DNA of 64,000 nt from Rhodospirillales bacterium URHD0017 (GTDB lineage Bacteria; Pseudomonadota; Alphaproteobacteria; Reyranellales; Reyranellaceae): positions 292,821 through 356,820 of the forward strand of contig FODP01000006.1 in the NCBI GenBank assembly GCA_900110395.1. The letters run 5' to 3'. Made by a program: the position numbers and the translations under genes. Under the pieces are notes generated by a model. That model was not told where the DNA came from. It searched no databases and saw nothing but the letters and a program-made list of their open reading frames with translations. This document shows, one piece after another, positions 1 through 10,964 of the stretch (position 1 is its first letter; each line of letters begins with the position of its first letter).

Positions 1-563
1 TCGACGCGCACCGCCGGCAACGAGCTACCGCCCAGCACCACCTGGCCGACGCCGGTCACCTGGCTCAGCTTCTGCTGCAGGATGTTCGATGCCGCGTCGA
101 ACAGGCGGCCCTGGCCAACGATGTCCGAGGTAACGGCCAGCACGACGGCCGGCGCGTCGGCCGGGTTGACCTTGCGGTACTGCGGGTTGGTCGGCAGGTC
201 GCTCGGCATCTCCATGCGGGCGGCGTTGATCGCCGCCTGCACGTCGCGCGCCGCCCCGTCGATGCTGCGCGACAGGTCGAACTGCAGGGTGATTCGCGCA
301 TTGCCGACCGTGCTCGCCGAGGTGATCTCGGTGACACCGGCGATGGCGCCGAGGGCGCGCTCCAAGGGCGTGGTCAGGCTGGTCGCCACGGTCTCGGGCG
401 AGGCGCCTGGCAGGCTGGCCGAGACCTGGATGGTCGGGAAATCGACCTTGGGCAGCGGCAATACCGGCAGCTTCAGGAAGGCGACCAGCCCCGCCAGCGC
501 AACGCCGATGGTCAGCAAGGTCGTGGCCACCGGCCGGGCGATGAAGGGCGCCGACAGGTTCAT
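1..563 (-). CDS. RND efflux permease, MdtC-like (partial, 3' end outside window)
   Basis: Inner-membrane proton-driven permease of a tripartite drug efflux pump, HAE-1 RND family. About 187 N-terminal residues are visible. They start [17 protein letters not shown], contain the first membrane segment, and run into the porter domain with the family motifs [37 protein letters not shown] and [14 protein letters not shown]. The ATG at 563 shares four bases (ATGA) with the stop of the preceding RND gene, so the two are translationally coupled. Two tandem, non-identical RND genes after one adaptor is the MdtA-MdtB-MdtC arrangement, in which B and C form a mixed trimer. The substrate cannot be read from sequence. 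Confidence 0.9.
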   Translation of the reverse strand, partial: MNLSAPFIARPVATTLLTIGVALAGLVAFLKLPVLPLPKVDFPTIQVSASLPGASPETVATSLTTPLERALGAIAGVTEITSASTVGNARITLQFDLSRSIDGAARDVQAAINAARMEMPSDLPTNPQYRKVNPADAPAVVLAVTSDIVGQGRLFDAASNILQQKLSQVTGVGQVVLGGSSLPAVRV

Positions 564-3500
564 GTCAGCGGCCTCTCGCTGGCCGTCGGGTCCGCGCCCG
601 GCCGCGCCACCGGATTGGCCGGCGTGTCGAGCGGCGCGCCGCGCAGGCGGCGGCCCAGCCGGTCGAAGGCGAGATAGATCACCGGCGTGGTGAAGAGCGT
701 CAGCACCTGGCTCACGATCAGGCCGCCGACGATGGTGACGCCGAGCGGCGAGCGCAACTCCGAACCGGTGCCGCTGCCCAGCATCAGCGGCAGCGCGCCG
801 ACCAGGGCGGCCACGGTGGTCATCAGGATCGGCCGGAAGCGCAGCAGGCAAGCCTGGTGGATGGCCTCCTGGGGTGTTTTGCCTTCATGGCGCTCCGCAT
901 CGAGGGCGAAGTCGATCATCATGATGGCGTTCTTCTTGACGATGCCGATCAAGAGCACGATGCCGATGATGGCGACGACGCTGAGATCGTAACCGGCCAG
1001 CATCAGCGCCAGCAGCGCACCGATGCCGGCCGACGGCAGGGTCGACAGGATCGTGATGGGATGGATGTAGCTCTCATAGAGCACGCCCAGCACGATGTAG
1101 ACCGTGACGATGGCGGCCAGGATCAGCAGCAGCTGGCTGTCGAGCGACTTCTGGAAGGCGAGCGCCGCACCCTGGAAGTGCGTGGTCATGGAGAGCGGCA
1201 TGCCGATCTCCTGCTTCGCCGCCTGGATGGCGTCGACCGCCTGGCCCAGCGCATAGCCCGGCGCCAGGTTGAAGGAGATGGTGGTGGCCGGGAACTGGCC
1301 GAGCCGGTCCTGGCGCAGCGGCGCGGTGCGCTCCTCGAAGGTGGCGATCGACGACATCGGCACCTGCTTGCCGCCGGCGCCGGGCAGATAGAGGTTGGCG
1401 AGCGAATCGATGGAGCGGCCCATCGACGGCTCGACCTCGTAGATCACGCGGTACTGGTTGGACTGGCCATAGACCGTCGAGACGATGCGCTGGCCGAAGG
1501 CGTCGTAGAGCACGTTGTTGACCGAGGCGGCGGTGATACCGAAGCGCGCGGCGGCGTCACGGTCGATCTTGATGAACAGCGAGAGGCCCTTGGCCTGCAT
1601 GTCGGTGGTGGCGTCGACGATCTCGGGCAGCTGCTGCAGGCGGTCCATCAGGCGCGGCACCCAGACGTCGAAATCCTCGGGCTTGGTGCTCTGCAGGACG
1701 AACTGGTACTGCGTGCGGCTCACCGTCGAATCGATGGTGAGGTCCTGCGCCGGCTGCATATAGAGCGAGATGCCCTGCACCGACGCCGTCTCGCGCTGGA
1801 TACGGCGGATGATCTGGCTGGCCGACAGGCTGCGCTGGTTGCGCGGCTTGAGGTTGATCAGCATGCGGCCCGAGTTGAGGGTCGCGTTGGTGCCGTCGAC
1901 GCCGATGAAGGAGCTGAGGCTCTCGACGTCGGGATCCTGCAGGATGGCCGCCGCGAGCGTGTTCTGGCGCTTGGCCATGGCGTCGAAGGAGATCGACTGC
2001 GGCGCCTCGGTCACGGCCTGGATCAGGCCGGTGTCCTGCACCGGGAAGAAGCCTTTCGGGATGACGACATAGAGCACGACCGTCAGCACGATGGTGCCGA
2101 CAGCGATCAGCAAGGTCAGCGGCTGGTGGCGGAAGACCACGATCAGGCAGCGGTCGTAGATGCCGATCAGGTGGGCGAACCAGCCGGCGCCCATCACCTC
2201 GTCATGAGGCGCTTCCGCTTCGCGATGCGGATGCACCGCCGCCGGTGCGGCGTGCGTCTCCCTCTGGCGCAGGAGCTGGGCGCACATCATGGGCACCAGG
2301 GTCAGCGACACGACGGCCGAGATCAGGATGGTGACCGAGAGCGTGACGGCGAATTCGCTGAACAGGCGGCCGACGACGTCGCTCATGAACAGCAGCGGGA
2401 TCAGCACGGCGATCAGCGACACGGTGAGCGACACCACGGTGAAGGCGATCTGCCGGCTGCCGCGCAGCGCGGCCTCCTTGGGATCGTCGCCGCGCTCGAT
2501 GTAGCGGGCGATGTTCTCGATCATGACGATGGCGTCGTCGACCACGAAGCCGGTGGCGATGGTGAGCGCCATGATCGAGAGGTTGTTGAGGCTGAAGCCC
2601 GCGAGATACATCACCGCCAGCGTGCCGACGAGCGACAGCGGCACCGAAAGGCTGGGAATGAGCGTGGCCCGCCAGTCGCCCAGGAACAGGAAGATCACGG
2701 CGACGACCAGGATCACCGCAAAGCTGAGCTCGATCTGCACGTCACGCACCGAGGCGCGGATGGTGGTCGTGCGGTCGGTCAGGACGGCGACGTCGAGCGA
2801 GGCCGGCAGCGTCTCGCGCAGCTGCGGCAGCAGCTTCTTGATGCTGTCGACCACCTCGATGACGTTGGCGCCGGGCTGGCGGCGGACGTTGATGATCACC
2901 GCCTGGGTGGTGTTCGTCCAGGCAGCGAGCCGGTTGTTCTCCTGCCCCTCCTCCACCGTGGCGACGTCCGAGATCCGAACCGGCGCGCCGTTGCGGTAGG
3001 CGACGACGACATCCTTGAACAACTTGGGATCGGTGATCTGGTCGTTGGCGTTGATGGTGTAGGCGCGCGCCGGGCCGTCGAAGTTGCCCTTCGGCGTGTT
3101 GACGTTGGCGTTGGCGATCGTCGTGCGCAGGTCGTCGATGTTGAGGCCATAGGCCGCGAGCGCCGTCGGATTGGCGCGGATGCGCACGCCGGGCTTCTGG
3201 CCGCCATCGAGGCTGACCAGGCCGACGCCGGGAAGCTGCGAGATCTTCTGGGCCAGCCGCGTGTCGACGAAGTCGTAGACCTTGGTCAACGGCTCGGTCT
3301 TGGAGGTGACGGCGAGCGTCAGCACCGGCGCGTCGGCCGGGTTGATCTTGGCGTAGGTCGGCGGCGAGGGCAGGTCGGACGGCAGGAGGTTGCTGGCGGC
3401 GTTGATGGCGGCCTGCACCTGCTGCTCGGCGACGTCGAGGCCGAGTTTCAGATCGAACTGCAGGGTGATCGACGAGGCGCCGGCCGAGCTGGTCGACGTC

Positions 3501-3739
3501 ATCTGGTTGAGACCCGGCATCTGGCCGAACTGGCGCTCCAGCGGCGCGGTGACCGACGAGGTCATGACCTCGGGGCTGGCGCCGGGATAGAGCGTCAGCA
3601 CGCGGATGGTCGGATAGTCGACCTGCGGCAGGGCCGACAGCGGCAGGAACCGGTAGGCGATGGCGCCCACGAGGATGATGGCGACCATCAGCAGCGAGGT
3701 CGCCACCGGACGCTCGATGAAGATCCGCGACGGGTTCAT
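560..3739 (-). CDS. RND efflux permease, MdtB-like
   Basis: Full-length RND permease of 1059 residues, the usual size for the family (about 1040). The frame is open 58 codons further upstream, but that part is proline/arginine-rich and lies antisense to the end of the adaptor gene. The ATG at 3739 gives the canonical N-terminus ([17 protein letters not shown]) and lies 13 bases after the adaptor stop. The RND pattern is visible: TM1, porter loops, the TM4 segment [20 protein letters not shown] with the acidic pair used in proton relay, a second large loop, and the C-terminal helices [20 protein letters not shown]. It probably pairs with the downstream MdtC-like subunit. Drug specificity is unknown. 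Confidence 0.94.
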   Translation of the reverse strand: MNPSRIFIERPVATSLLMVAIILVGAIAYRFLPLSALPQVDYPTIRVLTLYPGASPEVMTSSVTAPLERQFGQMPGLNQMTSTSSAGASSITLQFDLKLGLDVAEQQVQAAINAASNLLPSDLPSPPTYAKINPADAPVLTLAVTSKTEPLTKVYDFVDTRLAQKISQLPGVGLVSLDGGQKPGVRIRANPTALAAYGLNIDDLRTTIANANVNTPKGNFDGPARAYTINANDQITDPKLFKDVVVAYRNGAPVRISDVATVEEGQENNRLAAWTNTTQAVIINVRRQPGANVIEVVDSIKKLLPQLRETLPASLDVAVLTDRTTTIRASVRDVQIELSFAVILVVAVIFLFLGDWRATLIPSLSVPLSLVGTLAVMYLAGFSLNNLSIMALTIATGFVVDDAIVMIENIARYIERGDDPKEAALRGSRQIAFTVVSLTVSLIAVLIPLLFMSDVVGRLFSEFAVTLSVTILISAVVSLTLVPMMCAQLLRQRETHAAPAAVHPHREAEAPHDEVMGAGWFAHLIGIYDRCLIVVFRHQPLTLLIAVGTIVLTVVLYVVIPKGFFPVQDTGLIQAVTEAPQSISFDAMAKRQNTLAAAILQDPDVESLSSFIGVDGTNATLNSGRMLINLKPRNQRSLSASQIIRRIQRETASVQGISLYMQPAQDLTIDSTVSRTQYQFVLQSTKPEDFDVWVPRLMDRLQQLPEIVDATTDMQAKGLSLFIKIDRDAAARFGITAASVNNVLYDAFGQRIVSTVYGQSNQYRVIYEVEPSMGRSIDSLANLYLPGAGGKQVPMSSIATFEERTAPLRQDRLGQFPATTISFNLAPGYALGQAVDAIQAAKQEIGMPLSMTTHFQGAALAFQKSLDSQLLLILAAIVTVYIVLGVLYESYIHPITILSTLPSAGIGALLALMLAGYDLSVVAIIGIVLLIGIVKKNAIMMIDFALDAERHEGKTPQEAIHQACLLRFRPILMTTVAALVGALPLMLGSGTGSELRSPLGVTIVGGLIVSQVLTLFTTPVIYLAFDRLGRRLRGAPLDTPANPVARPGADPTASERPLT

Positions 3740-3752
3740 GTCGCGGTCGGGA

Positions 3753-5045
3753 TTACTGGTTGGGCTGGGCGGCGGCTGCGCCGCCGGCGCCACCGCCGCC
3801 GTTGGCCTGGCGTCGCCTCTGCTGCTGCTGGGGTTGGCCGGTGCCGCCCTGCTGGGAATCAGGCGGCGCGTTGGCGATCGGCGGGCCCGACGCGGCGCGC
3901 GGCGGACCGCCACCCGGACGGCGGATCTTGGCGCCGTCGCGCAGGCGGTCGGTGCCGTCGATCACGACCTGGTCGCCGGGCTGCAGGCCCTTCACGATCT
4001 GCACCTTCTCGCCGTCGGTCGCGCCAAGTTCGACGACGCGGATCTCGACCGTGTCGTCGCCCTTGACCAGATAGACGAAGGTGCCGGGCTGGCCGCGCTG
4101 GATGGCGGCCACGGGCACGACCGTGGCGTCCTTCACCGTGTCGACCAGCAGGCGGACATTGACGAACTGGTTGGGGAACAGCGTCTCGTCCTTGTTGTCG
4201 AACACCGCGCGCAGCTTCACCGTGCCGGTCGTGATGTCGATGACGTTGTCGTAGGTGTCGAGCCGTCCGATGCCGAGCTCGTTCTTCTGCGCGCGATCGA
4301 GCACGCGCACCTCGAGCTTGGCGCCGGCCTTCAGCCGCTCGCGCACCGACGGCAGCGTGTCCTCGGGGATGGTGAACAACACCGAGATCGGCTGGACCTG
4401 GATGATGATGCAGATCGAGGTGGCGTCGCTCATCGACACGTAGTTGCCGGGATCGACGGTGCGCAGGCCGATGCGGCCAGTGAGCGGCGCCACGATCTTC
4501 GTGTAGGTGACGTTGAGCTTGGCGGCGTCGACGGCGGCCTGGTCGATGACCAGGGCGGCCTCGTACTGGCGGACCAGCGACTGCTGGGTGTCGAGCTGCT
4601 GGCGGGCGATCGAATCCTGGGCGACCAGCTTGCGATAGCGCTCGAGGTCGACCTGGGCGTTCTTGAGTAGCGCCTCGTCCTTCTGCTGCTGGCCGATCGC
4701 CTGCTGCAGGGCGACGTCGTAGGGCCGGGGATCGACCACGGCCAGCAGGTCACCCTGCTTGACCATCTGGCCTTCCTTGAACTCGACCTTGATGAGCTGG
4801 CCGGTGATCTGCGTCTTCACGTTCACGGTCTGCAGCGGCACCACGGTGCCCAGCGCCCGGATCACGACCGGCACTTCGCCCTTGGCGGCCGTCGCGATCC
4901 CGACGGGCGTCGGCGTGCCGGCGCCGAACCGGCCCGCGCCCTGCCGCGGCGCAGGCGTATTTCCGGTCTGCGAAATATACCAGCCGGCGCCCACCACGAT
5001 GGCGAGCCCCAAGCCGATCCCGATCAGGGTCCGCAGCCTTTTCAT
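3753..5045 (-). CDS. RND periplasmic adaptor (membrane fusion protein), MdtA-like
   Basis: Periplasmic adaptor linking the two RND permeases to an outer-membrane channel. The protein has 430 residues: an N-terminal membrane anchor or signal (about 5-25), a barrel-sandwich/lipoyl half ([20 protein letters not shown]), an alpha-hairpin rich in Q and A (about 105-165), then [20 protein letters not shown] and a beta-barrel domain. The C-terminus is an unusual low-complexity Gly/Gln/Pro/Arg tail (last ~60 residues). An AAGGA Shine-Dalgarno (SD) sequence lies a few bases before the ATG at 5045. No TolC-like gene is visible, so the channel is encoded elsewhere. Confidence 0.92.
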   Translation of the reverse strand: MKRLRTLIGIGLGLAIVVGAGWYISQTGNTPAPRQGAGRFGAGTPTPVGIATAAKGEVPVVIRALGTVVPLQTVNVKTQITGQLIKVEFKEGQMVKQGDLLAVVDPRPYDVALQQAIGQQQKDEALLKNAQVDLERYRKLVAQDSIARQQLDTQQSLVRQYEAALVIDQAAVDAAKLNVTYTKIVAPLTGRIGLRTVDPGNYVSMSDATSICIIIQVQPISVLFTIPEDTLPSVRERLKAGAKLEVRVLDRAQKNELGIGRLDTYDNVIDITTGTVKLRAVFDNKDETLFPNQFVNVRLLVDTVKDATVVPVAAIQRGQPGTFVYLVKGDDTVEIRVVELGATDGEKVQIVKGLQPGDQVVIDGTDRLRDGAKIRRPGGGPPRAASGPPIANAPPDSQQGGTGQPQQQQRRRQANGGGGAGGAAAAQPNQ

Positions 5046-5231
5046 CCTGTCCTTATGCCCCCAACGCGCGCCAATTGCTTATCAGTACGGACCGATTCGT
5101 CAGAATCTCCCCCGCGGGTCCGATGGGCGCAAGGTAGCGGCCAATGACGGCCATTCGATGAAACGCGCGGGGAACCGAAAAGGTCGCGTGGCGACAAACG
5201 GCCGTCCGTGCGCGGGAGCTCGACGCCGCCA

Positions 5232-5249
5232 TGATAACTTGGGTTATCA
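5232..5249. promoter_or_regulatory. Operator-like palindrome TGATAAC-N4-GTTATCA
   Basis: Perfect 7-bp arms TGATAAC and GTTATCA around the spacer ttgg, in AT-rich DNA about 190 bp upstream of the efflux adaptor start. This is the size and symmetry expected of a dimeric repressor site. No regulator gene is adjacent, so any link to the efflux operon is inference. Confidence 0.4.
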
Positions 5250-5307
5250 AGCCGTGCAACTCGGAATCCATAATTTTTGCGTGCCGTACGCCGCCATAAT
5301 GCACCGC

Positions 5308-5331
5308 CAGACACATCATATGGTGTGTCTG
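5308..5331. promoter_or_regulatory. 24-bp palindrome with CATATG core
   Basis: Arms CAGACACA and TGTGTCTG (8 bp, perfect) flank an inner CATATG palindrome; the only non-complementary pair would be a T/G wobble in RNA. It lies about 265 bp upstream of the mdtA-like start and is unrelated in sequence to the dispersed hairpin families A-C. Candidate operator. Confidence 0.4.
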
Positions 5332-5418
5332 AGGGGCCTCTGCACGCCAACGGCGAGCAACGCCGGGCGAATTTTTTCCGCAAGGAGCCTGAAAACGGGG
5401 CGGCATCGGACGCACCCT

Positions 5419-5486
5419 GTCATCCCGAGCGTGAGCGAGGGACCTTTGCTGTTGCCTCAAAGGTCCCTCGCTGCGCTCGGAATGAC
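5419..5486. repeat. Dispersed intergenic palindrome, family C (copy 1)
   Basis: An inverted repeat that starts GTCATCCCGAGCG and ends GCTCGGAATGAC, with arms containing AGGGACCTTTG and CAAAGGTCCCT. It sits just 3' of thiC. Related elements occur at 17321-17394 and 56513-56587 with the shared scheme GTCATCCTGAGCG ... GCTCAGGA.GAC. It could form a strong RNA hairpin and act as a transcript end, but no U-tract follows. Confidence 0.75.
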
Positions 5487-5512
5487 AGTTATTCGGGCGT
5501 CGACGCCGTGCG

Positions 5513-7490
<1,978 letters not shown>

Positions 7491-7503
7491 TTGGACGAGA
7501 GTC

Positions 7504-7531
7504 AGTCTAGGCTGAAATCGACCTGATGCAA
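7504..7531 (-). promoter_or_regulatory. Putative thiC promoter
   Basis: On the minus strand TTGCAT (7531-7526), 16 bp, TAGACT (7509-7504) resembles a sigma-70 promoter (weak -35, 4/6 -10). The predicted start near 7497 falls just before the riboswitch begins, which supports the placement. Inference only. Confidence 0.4.
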
Positions 7532-7646
7532 ACGTTGAGATCTCCCCAGAGATCGGGCGCTTTTTCACTACGTGCGCAGTCGCCTGAGCGAACGATCGAG
7601 CCAAAACCAGGACGATCAACTACTCTCGACCGAGGGAGAGAAAGCA

Positions 7647-9248
7647 ATGCAGCGAGAGACGATCCAGATCACGGTCGCATCCCTTCTTGCCGGCGCGACG
7701 ATGTGGTCGACCGCTGCCAATGCCGACGTTCCGACGATCATGCCCGCCGTCAAATGTGAAACCTTGGCAGGGACCGCCTTTGCCGGTTCGGCCATGGTGG
7801 TCGAAACGGCTGAGGCCGTGGCGGAAGCGCCGGCGGGAACCGTGCAGATGCGCCCGCCCCTGCCGGACACCGTGGGCGTTGCGATCCCGTCGAATTGCGT
7901 GGTGCGCGGCGTGATCGACCGGCGCGTCGGGGCCGAAGGCAAGACCTATGCGATCGGGTTTGCGATCGCGCTTCCCGATCGCTGGAACGGACGGTTCCTG
8001 TTCCAGGGCGGCGGTGGCTTGAACGGAGCGATCCGGCCGCCGCTCGGCCCGCAGGCGATCGGCGAGGTGCCCGCCCTGGCGCGCGGTTTCGCGGTCGTCT
8101 CCACCGACAGCGGCCATCAAGGCGCCGTGTTCGACGCCTCCTTCATGAAGGACCAGGAGGCGGCGCTCAATTTCGCCCAGGCATCGATCGGCAAGGTGAC
8201 GGCCGCAGCGAAGACGATCATCGCCCACTACTACGGCCAGGGGCCGACGCGCTCCTACTTCGTCGGCTGCTCGACCGGTGGCCGCGAAGGCATGATCGCC
8301 TCGCAGCGCTACCCCGCGGAGTTCGACGGCATCGTCGCCGGCGCGCCGGCCATGCGCACAGGCCGCTCCAATCTCGGACTTGCCTGGGCCAACCACGTCT
8401 TCGCGCAGATCTCCCCCAAAGGCGAGACCGGCAAGCCCGATCCCAGCAAGGCGTTCTCGCCATCGGACCAGAAGCTCGTCACCGACGCCATCGTCGCCGC
8501 CTGCGATGCCAAGGATGGCCTGAAGGACGGCATGATCTTCAACATCCGCCAATGCACCTTCGATCCGGCATCGCTTGCCTGCAGCGGCGCCAAGACCGAT
8601 GCGTGTCTCGCCGCCGATCAGGCGAGTGCGCTTGCCAAGGCCTTCGCCGGCCCGAGGAACTCGCGCGGTGCCCCGTCCTACTCGCCCTTCCCGTGGGACA
8701 GCGGCATCGCTGCCTCGGGCGTTGCGATTCCCGGCATCCTCGTCACCGGCGCGCGCAGTCCGGTCAATCCCAACGTCTACGAGACGATCGATGTCGACGC
8801 CATCGAGGACCGGATGAATGCCGACGGCATGGACCGGCTGCAGGCCACAGCGAGCTGGACCAACCTCAACAGCTTCTTCGGGCGCGGCGGGAAGATCCTG
8901 TTCTATCACGGGGTCAGCGATCCGTGGTTCTCGGCGCTCGACACGATCGACTACTACGAGCGCATGGCGAAGAGCTCGGGCGGCATCGACCAGGTGCGCG
9001 CCAACTCGAGCCGGGCTTTTCTCGTGCCCGGCATGGGCCACTGCCAGACGGGCGCAACCCTCGAGGGCTTCGACCTGCTGCAGGCCGTCGTCAACTGGGT
9101 CGAGCAGGGCAAGGCGCCCGATTCCGTTGTCGCCAAAGGCCCGGCATTCCCCGGCCGCAGCCGGCCGCTTTGCGCCTGGCCGCAATACGCCGCCTACAAG
9201 GGCCAGGGCGATCCCGAGGATGCCGCCAACTTCGAATGCCGTGACTGA
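7647..9248 (+). CDS. Secreted tannase/feruloyl esterase family protein
   Basis: Esterase predicted to hydrolyse ester bonds of plant phenolics (gallate or ferulate esters). The product has 533 residues with a cleavable-looking signal peptide (residues 1 to about 27, ending AANA). The family's catalytic set is visible: nucleophile in GCSTGGREG (Ser209, with the preceding Cys208), Asp425 in HGVSDPWF, and His465-Cys466 in PGMGHCQ. The Cys-Ser / His-Cys pairing is typical of the tannase family, where a disulfide links the two Cys beside the catalytic residues. The ATG at 7647 is preceded by GAGGGAGAG. It diverges from thiC. The true substrate (tannin, feruloyl or aromatic-polyester type) is not decidable. 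Confidence 0.9.
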   Translation: MQRETIQITVASLLAGATMWSTAANADVPTIMPAVKCETLAGTAFAGSAMVVETAEAVAEAPAGTVQMRPPLPDTVGVAIPSNCVVRGVIDRRVGAEGKTYAIGFAIALPDRWNGRFLFQGGGGLNGAIRPPLGPQAIGEVPALARGFAVVSTDSGHQGAVFDASFMKDQEAALNFAQASIGKVTAAAKTIIAHYYGQGPTRSYFVGCSTGGREGMIASQRYPAEFDGIVAGAPAMRTGRSNLGLAWANHVFAQISPKGETGKPDPSKAFSPSDQKLVTDAIVAACDAKDGLKDGMIFNIRQCTFDPASLACSGAKTDACLAADQASALAKAFAGPRNSRGAPSYSPFPWDSGIAASGVAIPGILVTGARSPVNPNVYETIDVDAIEDRMNADGMDRLQATASWTNLNSFFGRGGKILFYHGVSDPWFSALDTIDYYERMAKSSGGIDQVRANSSRAFLVPGMGHCQTGATLEGFDLLQAVVNWVEQGKAPDSVVAKGPAFPGRSRPLCAWPQYAAYKGQGDPEDAANFECRD

Positions 9249-9323
9249 GCCGACCGCCATGTAGCCAAGGAACCCTTGGGGGCCATCCACGTTCGCTGAA
9301 TGGCTTCACTTGGGAGAATAACA

Positions 9324-10823
9324 ATGGCCAGCTACAGGGCGCTGTTTGCGGCGGCGGTCATCGCTGTTGGCTGTGGTCATGGCGTAGCGTCCCACGCGCA
9401 AGGCTATCCGCCTGAAGGATATGCACCGCTTCTGTTCGATTCCGCCGACACCAAATTCGTCTTTCGCCTGAACGGCATGCCGTGGATCTGCCGCGGCGAC
9501 ACCTTCTGCAAGCCGGTCAAGATCGACGGCGTCGCCGACAAGGACCTCGCGCAGGCGGCCATCGAGCCGCTCGGCCACGCGGGGCCGCGCTACCTTCTCT
9601 CCTACAAGCAGGCCAACTTCGAGAAGGGCAAGGAAGTGGTGCTGTCCTGCACCGAGGAGCGCTGCGGCAAGCTCGATTCGACCGTGGGCGATGCGGCGTG
9701 GCTGGGCAATTTCCAGGTGAAGCAAGGCGACCGCACATTGAACCGCACGGCCATCCTGCGCCGCCTCGAGGCGAAGGCCGGCCGCGCCCAGCTACTGTGG
9801 TGCACCGAGAGCGATTGCTCGGAGCTGCCGATCACGCGCGACGGCGAGCTGTACCTCGTCCACATGGGCAGCGGCCGCCATGACGGTCGCACCGTGGCGT
9901 GGCTGCGCGACAAGGCGGGTGCCGTCCTGTCCTGCGGCCAGGCCGAGGAAGGCGTCAGCGATCAGCTCACCTGCGACAAGAGCCGCATCGTGCTGCAGGA
10001 TTTCCCCGCCGCCCCGACGGTCGCGGCCGCACCGCCGCCGCCTCCGGCCGCGCCGGCACCCGCACCGGCGCCAACGGCGACCGATGCCGAGCGCGCGACC
10101 CTCGCCGCCTCCATCGATCGCGCCATCGCCGCCGGCGACTTCGCCACGGCCGATCGCCTGATGGCCGACGCCACGCGACGCTTCGCCGGCTACTCGGCAT
10201 GGCCGCCGCTGCAGCAGAAGCTCGCCAAGGCGCGGGCCGATGTCCGGCAAGCCGAGGCCCGCCGCCTGATCAACGAGGCCCGGCGCTTCGCCCGAGCCGG
10301 CGACTTCAATCACGCCGAGGCCATGCTGCAGGAAGCCGACAAGCAGATGCCGGGCTTCGCCGAGACGGCCCAGGCCCGCGCCGAAATCGCCAACCTGCGG
10401 ACGGCGCAGGGCCAGCGCTATCGCGACCGCCAGCAGTTCGAGGCGGCCATCGACCAGGCGCTGGCGGCGAACCGACTGTTCGAAGCCGAGCGGCTGCTCG
10501 CCGATTATGCACAGCGCTACGGCCAGGATCCCGACTATCGCGCGCGGGCGAGCCGGCTGGCCGAGTTGCGCGGCGCCGGGCCCAACCAGGCACGGCTGAC
10601 CGAGGCGCGCACTCATATCGCGTCGGCCCGTCAGGCCATGGCGCGCAACGATTTCGGCGAAGCCGACCGCCATCTCGATCTCGCCGACAAGGCCGCGCTC
10701 GGCTTCCCCGAGATCGCGCAGGCCCGCGCCGATCTCGCGCGCCGCATCGCCGAGGTCCGGCGCAATCCGCCGACGCAGACCGGCAATCTGCCGCCGCCGC
10801 CTCCGGGACCGCGGAGCCAGTGA
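9324..10823 (+). CDS. Secreted Cys-pair / helical-repeat protein of unknown function
   Basis: I do not recognise a named family. The 499-residue product has an N-terminal signal peptide (ending near SHAQG), then a region with four to five cysteine pairs (WICRGDTFC, LSCTEERC, LWCTESDC, LSCGQAEEG...TC), each about 5-13 residues apart. A Pro/Ala linker follows (about 235-252), and then three degenerate alpha-helical, TPR-like units that share a pattern of small residue, GDF.EAD/EAM and Ala/Arg-rich helices. The end is a Pro-rich tail. The ATG at 9324 follows GGGAG. It lies 75 bp after the tannase-like gene on the same strand and could be co-transcribed. An envelope-binding role is a guess. Confidence 0.75.
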   Translation: MASYRALFAAAVIAVGCGHGVASHAQGYPPEGYAPLLFDSADTKFVFRLNGMPWICRGDTFCKPVKIDGVADKDLAQAAIEPLGHAGPRYLLSYKQANFEKGKEVVLSCTEERCGKLDSTVGDAAWLGNFQVKQGDRTLNRTAILRRLEAKAGRAQLLWCTESDCSELPITRDGELYLVHMGSGRHDGRTVAWLRDKAGAVLSCGQAEEGVSDQLTCDKSRIVLQDFPAAPTVAAAPPPPPAAPAPAPAPTATDAERATLAASIDRAIAAGDFATADRLMADATRRFAGYSAWPPLQQKLAKARADVRQAEARRLINEARRFARAGDFNHAEAMLQEADKQMPGFAETAQARAEIANLRTAQGQRYRDRQQFEAAIDQALAANRLFEAERLLADYAQRYGQDPDYRARASRLAELRGAGPNQARLTEARTHIASARQAMARNDFGEADRHLDLADKAALGFPEIAQARADLARRIAEVRRNPPTQTGNLPPPPPGPRSQ

Positions 10824-10964
10824 AGTTGAGCTTCTGAGTAACACTCAATTGTTCGCACCAAGACTGCGGACGTCTTTCCTAACGGCTCGACGCGTCGACA
10901 CGTAAGATAGCCGCGCGATTTGGGGCGCGCCGCCGCGAGGTGGCGACTCGCGGGGAGATTTGCG

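Larger units (their letters stand above)
5046..5512. other. 467-bp gene-free region between mdtA-like and thiC
   Basis: No credible coding sequence. It holds the upstream region of the efflux operon, including a short inverted repeat GATTC-N4-GAATC at 5094-5107 about 50 bases before the mdtA-like start, two longer palindromes (5232-5249, 5308-5331), and a family C intergenic hairpin just past thiC (5419-5486). Parts are noticeably AT-richer than the surroundings (around 5230-5300), which fits promoter DNA. Confidence 0.6.

Noticed and set aside
857-4066. A 1069-codon open frame on the plus strand opposite the RND genes
   Set aside because: It is antisense to two well-supported RND/adaptor genes, has a highly charged D/H/R-rich composition and no recognisable domain. 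It is a by-product of high GC.
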